A stretch of 9,364 bases of DNA from Patulibacter sp. (GTDB lineage Bacteria; Actinomycetota; Thermoleophilia; Solirubrobacterales; Solirubrobacteraceae). This document shows, piece after piece, positions 7,013-9,364 of this stretch (position 1 is its first letter; each line of letters starts with the position of its first letter). The DNA lies in contig JALRCL010000971.1 in NCBI GenBank assembly GCA_023268575.1, positions 1-9,364 on the forward strand, given 5' to 3'. A program made the translations under genes and the position numbers. The notes under the pieces were generated by a model. It was not told the DNA's origin, made no database searches, and worked only from the letters and a program-made list of their open reading frames with translations.

Positions 7013-7050
7013 GCCCGCGGCCCGGGCCGCCGCCGGTGCGCGCCGCGGGC
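7013..7050. terminator. Inverted repeat between convergent genes, likely two-way terminator
   Basis: GCCCGCGGC (7013-7021) and GCCGCGGGC (7042-7050) form a perfect 9-bp stem with a 20-nt GC-rich loop. It starts 4 bp after the TetR stop (7009) and ends 60 bp before the ureohydrolase stop (7110). It could end transcripts on both strands. No T-run follows on either side. Confidence 0.45.
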
Positions 7051-7109
7051 CCGATCCAGGATCCACCGGTCCTCGGCCGCCAGGCGACCCGCGGATCGGC
7101 GGACGACGC

Positions 7110-8099
7110 TCAGCCGGCGCGGCGCCGCAGCGCCACGCCCGTGAGCGCCTCGCGGACGACCCGGTCGGCCACGAGCGCCGTGAGGTCCCGCGAGCCGACG
7201 CGCTCGGGCAGGACCTCGACGACGTCCATCCCCGCCAGTGCGACGCCCTCGCCGACCGCGCGGCAGGCCCACAGGAGGTCCGCCGCCGTCATGCCCCCCG
7301 GCTCCGGGGTGCCCGTGCCCGGCGCGTACGCGGGATCCAGCACGTCCACGTCGACGGAGAGGAACGTCGGCGGGGCCTCGCCGGCGAGCGCCGGCCGCCC
7401 GACGATCGCCAGCGCGTCCTGGACGACGGCCCGGATGCCGCGGTCGCGTACGTCGTGCAGGAAGAACGAGGTGATGCCGCGCTCGCGCTGCCAGGCGAGC
7501 TCTTCCTCGCCCGGCCAGTAGCCGCGCAGCCCGATCTGGACATAGCGCTCCGGATCGACGTGGCCGGACTCCACGAGCCGGTACATCGGCGTGCCGTGCG
7601 AGCGCTCGACGCCGAACACGGTCCGCCCGGTGTCCGTGTGGGTGTCGAAGTGGACGAGCCCGATCGGCCCGCCGTGGGCCTCCGCGCAGGCCCGGACGTC
7701 GGGCTCGGCGATCGAGTGGTCGCCCCCGAGGACGACCGGCAGCGCACCCGCCGCGAGGACCTGGGCGACGGTCGCCTGGATCGCCTCGTGCGAGCGCGCG
7801 GGGTCGGCCGGCAGGATCGGCGCGTCGCCGAAGTCCACGACGCGCAGCTCGGCGAACGCGTCGATCCGCGCCTCGAGGTGCGGTCCGGGCGGGCACGACG
7901 CGGCGCGGATCGCCCGCGGGCCGAAGCGCGCGCCCGGCCGGTCGGAGACGAGCTCGTCGATCGGGGCGCCGACGATCGCGACGTCGACGCCCTCCAGCTC
8001 GGCAGGGTCCTCGGTGTAGGGCTGCCCGGCGAAGGTCAGGAGGCCGGCGTAGTCCGGCTTCTCGCCGTAGGCGGCCCAGCGCTGCAGCGGATCGAGCAT
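7110..8099 (-). CDS. Agmatinase/arginase-family ureohydrolase (guanidino-group hydrolase)
   Basis: 329 residues, close to the 300-330 typical of the family. These are binuclear manganese enzymes that release urea from guanidino compounds such as agmatine, arginine or guanidinobutyrate. Metal ligands are all visible: His128 in GGDHS (125-129), Asp152, His154 and Asp156 in HFDTHTD (150-156), and Asp250 and Asp252 in LSVDVDVLDP (247-256). GARFGPRAIR (56-65), SHGTPMYRL (167-175) and PGTGTPEPGGMT (260-271) match the agmatinase branch, as in E. coli SpeB, more than arginase. The substrate remains open. ATG at 8099 follows only a weak GAGG. It starts 40 bp after the TetR stop on the same strand, so it probably shares that transcript. 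No signal peptide; cytoplasmic. Confidence 0.91.
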   Translation of the reverse strand: MLDPLQRWAAYGEKPDYAGLLTFAGQPYTEDPAELEGVDVAIVGAPIDELVSDRPGARFGPRAIRAASCPPGPHLEARIDAFAELRVVDFGDAPILPADPARSHEAIQATVAQVLAAGALPVVLGGDHSIAEPDVRACAEAHGGPIGLVHFDTHTDTGRTVFGVERSHGTPMYRLVESGHVDPERYVQIGLRGYWPGEEELAWQRERGITSFFLHDVRDRGIRAVVQDALAIVGRPALAGEAPPTFLSVDVDVLDPAYAPGTGTPEPGGMTAADLLWACRAVGEGVALAGMDVVEVLPERVGSRDLTALVADRVVREALTGVALRRRAG

Positions 8100-8139
8100 C
8101 GCGTGCAGCCTCGCAGGGCCGCGCGACCGCGCGCGCGGG

Positions 8140-8781
8140 TCAGCCTGTCGACTCCCCGGCCGCCCCGCGCGACGACCCGACCCACTGCGCGGCCAGCCGC
8201 ACGATCCACTCCTCCTCGTCCGGGAACGGGAAGGACGGCATCGCCCGTTCGACGGCGACCCGCCCGTGGAGCGTCGTCCAGAGGAACGTCCCGACGACGA
8301 ACGCCCCCTCCTCGCCGAGCGTGGGATCGCAGCGGCGCGCCGCTTCGGCGACGCGCACGAGGACGGCCAGCCCGGCGCCGGAGATGCCGTCGTCGCCCCG
8401 CGGGAGGTCCTTGCGGAAGTTCGTGTGGAAGATCGCGGCGTACCACCCTGGCTGCTCGCGGGCGAAGCCGAGGTAGGCGCGCCCGAGCGCGGCGACCTGG
8501 GCGACCGGATCTCCTTCGTGCTCGGCCTCCGCCGCGGCCATCCGCTCGTCGAGGGCGGCGAAGCAGCGCACCTTCACCGCGGTGACGAGCTCGTCCTTGT
8601 CGGCGAAGTGCAGGTAGAGCGACGTCGGGCTGACCCCCGCCGCCGCCGTCACGGCGCGAACCGACAGCGCGTCGACGTCCTGGACCTCGCCGAGCTTGTC
8701 GGTCGCCGCGTCGAGCAGCGCGATGCGGAGGCGATCCCCCTCTCCGCGCGGGTTGCGCCGTCGTGCGGGCGACGTGCTCAT
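8140..8781 (-). CDS. TetR-family regulator with WHG-type C-terminal domain, divergent from MMPL transporter
   Basis: 213 residues. N-terminal DNA-binding domain about 12-65: RIALLDAATDKL (19-30), LSVRAVTAAAGVSPTSLYLHF (39-59, helix-turn-helix) and DKDELVTAV (61-69). The C-terminal part holds WTTLHGRVAVE (168-178), the signature Trp-x-x-x-His-Gly of the WHG (TetR_C_33-like) domain, plus PGWYAAIFHTNF (111-122). The ATG at 8781 is supported by the domain start; GGATCC lies 1-6 nt upstream, and TACGCT is 7 nt upstream, so it may be leaderless. It is divergent from an MMPL transporter across palindromes at 8839-8864, the usual layout of a local repressor of an export pump, and is followed by the ureohydrolase on the same strand. 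Repression is inference. Confidence 0.93.
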   Translation of the reverse strand: MSTSPARRRNPRGEGDRLRIALLDAATDKLGEVQDVDALSVRAVTAAAGVSPTSLYLHFADKDELVTAVKVRCFAALDERMAAAEAEHEGDPVAQVAALGRAYLGFAREQPGWYAAIFHTNFRKDLPRGDDGISGAGLAVLVRVAEAARRCDPTLGEEGAFVVGTFLWTTLHGRVAVERAMPSFPFPDEEEWIVRLAAQWVGSSRGAAGESTG

Positions 8782-8788
8782 CGGATCC

Positions 8789-8794
8789 AGCGTA
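8789..8794 (-). promoter_or_regulatory. Possible -10 box of a leaderless tetR transcript
   Basis: On the minus strand TACGCT (TANNNT) ends 7 nt before the ATG at 8781, the spacing expected if the transcript begins at the start codon. No -35 box is visible above it. Confidence 0.25.
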
Positions 8795-8832
8795 GCCCGT
8801 CGGCGACCGGCGCGCGCGGGCCGCCCGATGAC

Positions 8833-8861
8833 TTGACGGCGTTAACTGAACGCTGTACATG
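8833..8861 (+). promoter_or_regulatory. Candidate promoter of the MMPL transporter gene
   Basis: TTGACG (8833-8838) matches the -35 consensus in 5 of 6 bases. With a 17-nt spacer, TACATG (8856-8861) stands at -10, a weak 3-of-6 match. The start of transcription would be near 8868, about 55 nt before the ATG. This is the AT-richest patch of the gap, and palindromes at 8839-8853 and 8855-8864 lie within it, so a bound repressor would cover the promoter. Confidence 0.55.
8839..8853. promoter_or_regulatory. 15-bp palindrome inside the MMPL promoter, candidate TetR operator
   Basis: GCGTT (8839-8843) and AACGC (8849-8853) are perfect inverted arms around a 5-bp AACTG spacer. The site fills the spacer between the -35 and -10 boxes. 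Confidence 0.45.
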
Positions 8862-8864
8862 TAC
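8855..8864. promoter_or_regulatory. 10-bp perfect palindrome at the MMPL -10 box, candidate TetR operator
   Basis: GTACATGTAC is fully self-complementary; the flanking bases GC and GC also pair after one mismatch on each side. It begins 2 bp after the 15-bp palindrome, so the two could be separate dimer sites or a single larger operator. Confidence 0.45.
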
Positions 8865-8911
8865 GGCAGTCCGTCGGCGCGAACGTCCCGTCCGCCGCCC
8901 GTCCCCGCACC

Positions 8912-8916
8912 AGGAG
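8912..8916 (+). promoter_or_regulatory. Ribosome-binding site of the MMPL gene
   Basis: AGGAG lies 6 nt before the ATG at 8923 and fixes the start of the transporter. Confidence 0.75.
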
Positions 8917-8922
8917 CCCGTC

Positions 8923-9364
8923 ATGCTGTCCCGCCTCGCGGACCTCGGCATCCGCCGGCCGCGCACCGTCGCGGTGCTCGCCGCCGTCGCCTTCCTCCTC
9001 GCCGGCGCACTCGGTGGACCGGCCGCGGGGATCCTCGACCGCGACCGGGCCTTCGAGGATCCCGGCGCGTCCTCGTCCGACGCCCGGATCGCGCTCGAGC
9101 GCGCCACCGGCCAGGCGGCGGAGCCCGGCGTGCTCGTCCTCGTCGACGCCGCGCCCGGCTCGGCCGCGGTCGGCTCCGCGGTGCGCACGCTGGACGCCGA
9201 CCGCGCGGTCGCCCGGGTCGTCGCCCCGCCGCCGGGCACCAACGGCTCGCCGCTCGTCTCGCGCGACGGGACCCGCACGGTCGTCGCCGCGACCCTGCGG
9301 GCCCACGTCGACCGCGAGGCCGCCGTGGAGCGCCTGGAGGACGCGTTCGCGGACCGGGGCGACG
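8923..9364 (+). CDS. MMPL/RND-family membrane transporter, N-terminal 147 residues, cut by the right window edge
   Basis: The frame opens at ATG 8923 behind AGGAG and runs off the window without a stop. The N-terminus MLSRLADLGIRRPRTVAVLA has the short cytoplasmic lead with RRP typical of MMPL pumps. A first membrane helix covers about 15-38 (TVAVLAAVAFLLAGALGGPAAGIL in outline). FEDPGASSSDA (44-54) matches the FEDPGSES-type motif at the start of the first external loop, and the following Ala/Val-rich stretch with VLVLVDAAPGS (70-80) suits the porter domain. Complete members are around 700-1000 residues with 12 helices and export lipids, drugs or metabolites using the proton gradient. The probable local regulator is the divergent WHG-type TetR. 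Substrate unknown. Confidence 0.88.
   Translation, partial: MLSRLADLGIRRPRTVAVLAAVAFLLAGALGGPAAGILDRDRAFEDPGASSSDARIALERATGQAAEPGVLVLVDAAPGSAAVGSAVRTLDADRAVARVVAPPPGTNGSPLVSRDGTRTVVAATLRAHVDREAAVERLEDAFADRGD

Noticed and set aside
6215..7066. Upstream extension of the monooxygenase frame to 7066
   Set aside because: It would cover the divergent TetR gene in antisense. The ATG at 6214 has AAAGGA in front and sits just before the FAD-binding strand.
1..9364. tRNA genes, CRISPR arrays, insertion sequences or attachment sites
   Set aside because: No cloverleaf, no spaced repeats, no transposase or integrase motifs and no long terminal inverted repeats were seen on either strand.

Overview
The window is about 9.4 kb of very GC-rich DNA with no RNA genes, mobile elements or CRISPR. 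Codons almost always end in G or C, and starts include GTG. Together with the protein types seen (an MMPL pump with a TetR regulator, a flavin monooxygenase with its own TetR, and an actinobacterial-style AlaS), this suggests a chromosomal stretch of a high-GC actinomycete-like bacterium. The Thermoleophilia/Solirubrobacterales (Patulibacter-like) are a guess from style only, not a match I could test.

Layout, left to right. (1) 1-2955, minus strand: mnmA followed by alaS, a small translation operon. alaS runs off the left edge, so only its first 469 codons are present. mnmA is unusual: it carries an IscU/NifU-like iron-sulfur scaffold domain fused in front of the tRNA thiolase, and the thiolase has a CxxC+C cysteine set. 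(2) 3141-4481, plus strand: an alpha/beta hydrolase (lipase/esterase type), preceded by a 32-bp imperfect palindrome. (3) 4661-6214, minus strand: a Baeyer-Villiger-type flavin monooxygenase, divergent from (4) 6317-7009, plus strand: a TetR regulator. A 20-bp palindrome lies between them and is the likely operator. (5) 7110-8099, minus strand: an agmatinase-type ureohydrolase, directly downstream of (6) 8140-8781, minus strand: a second TetR with a WHG-type C-terminal domain. (7) 8923 to the right edge, plus strand: the N-terminus of an MMPL/RND-type membrane transporter, divergent from that TetR, with a TTGACG promoter and two palindromes between them.

The genes fall into four small units. 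The first is housekeeping: MnmA makes 2-thiouridine at tRNA position 34 and AlaS charges tRNA-Ala. The other three look accessory. The monooxygenase/TetR pair fits substrate-induced oxidation of ketones or lipophilic compounds. The TetR/MMPL pair fits regulated export of a lipid or drug, with the ureohydrolase in the regulator's transcript. The hydrolase stands alone. The pairs converge at 4482-4660 and 7010-7109, where GC-rich hairpins could end transcription on both strands. The most unusual item is the IscU-MnmA fusion, which lacks the third scaffold cysteine.
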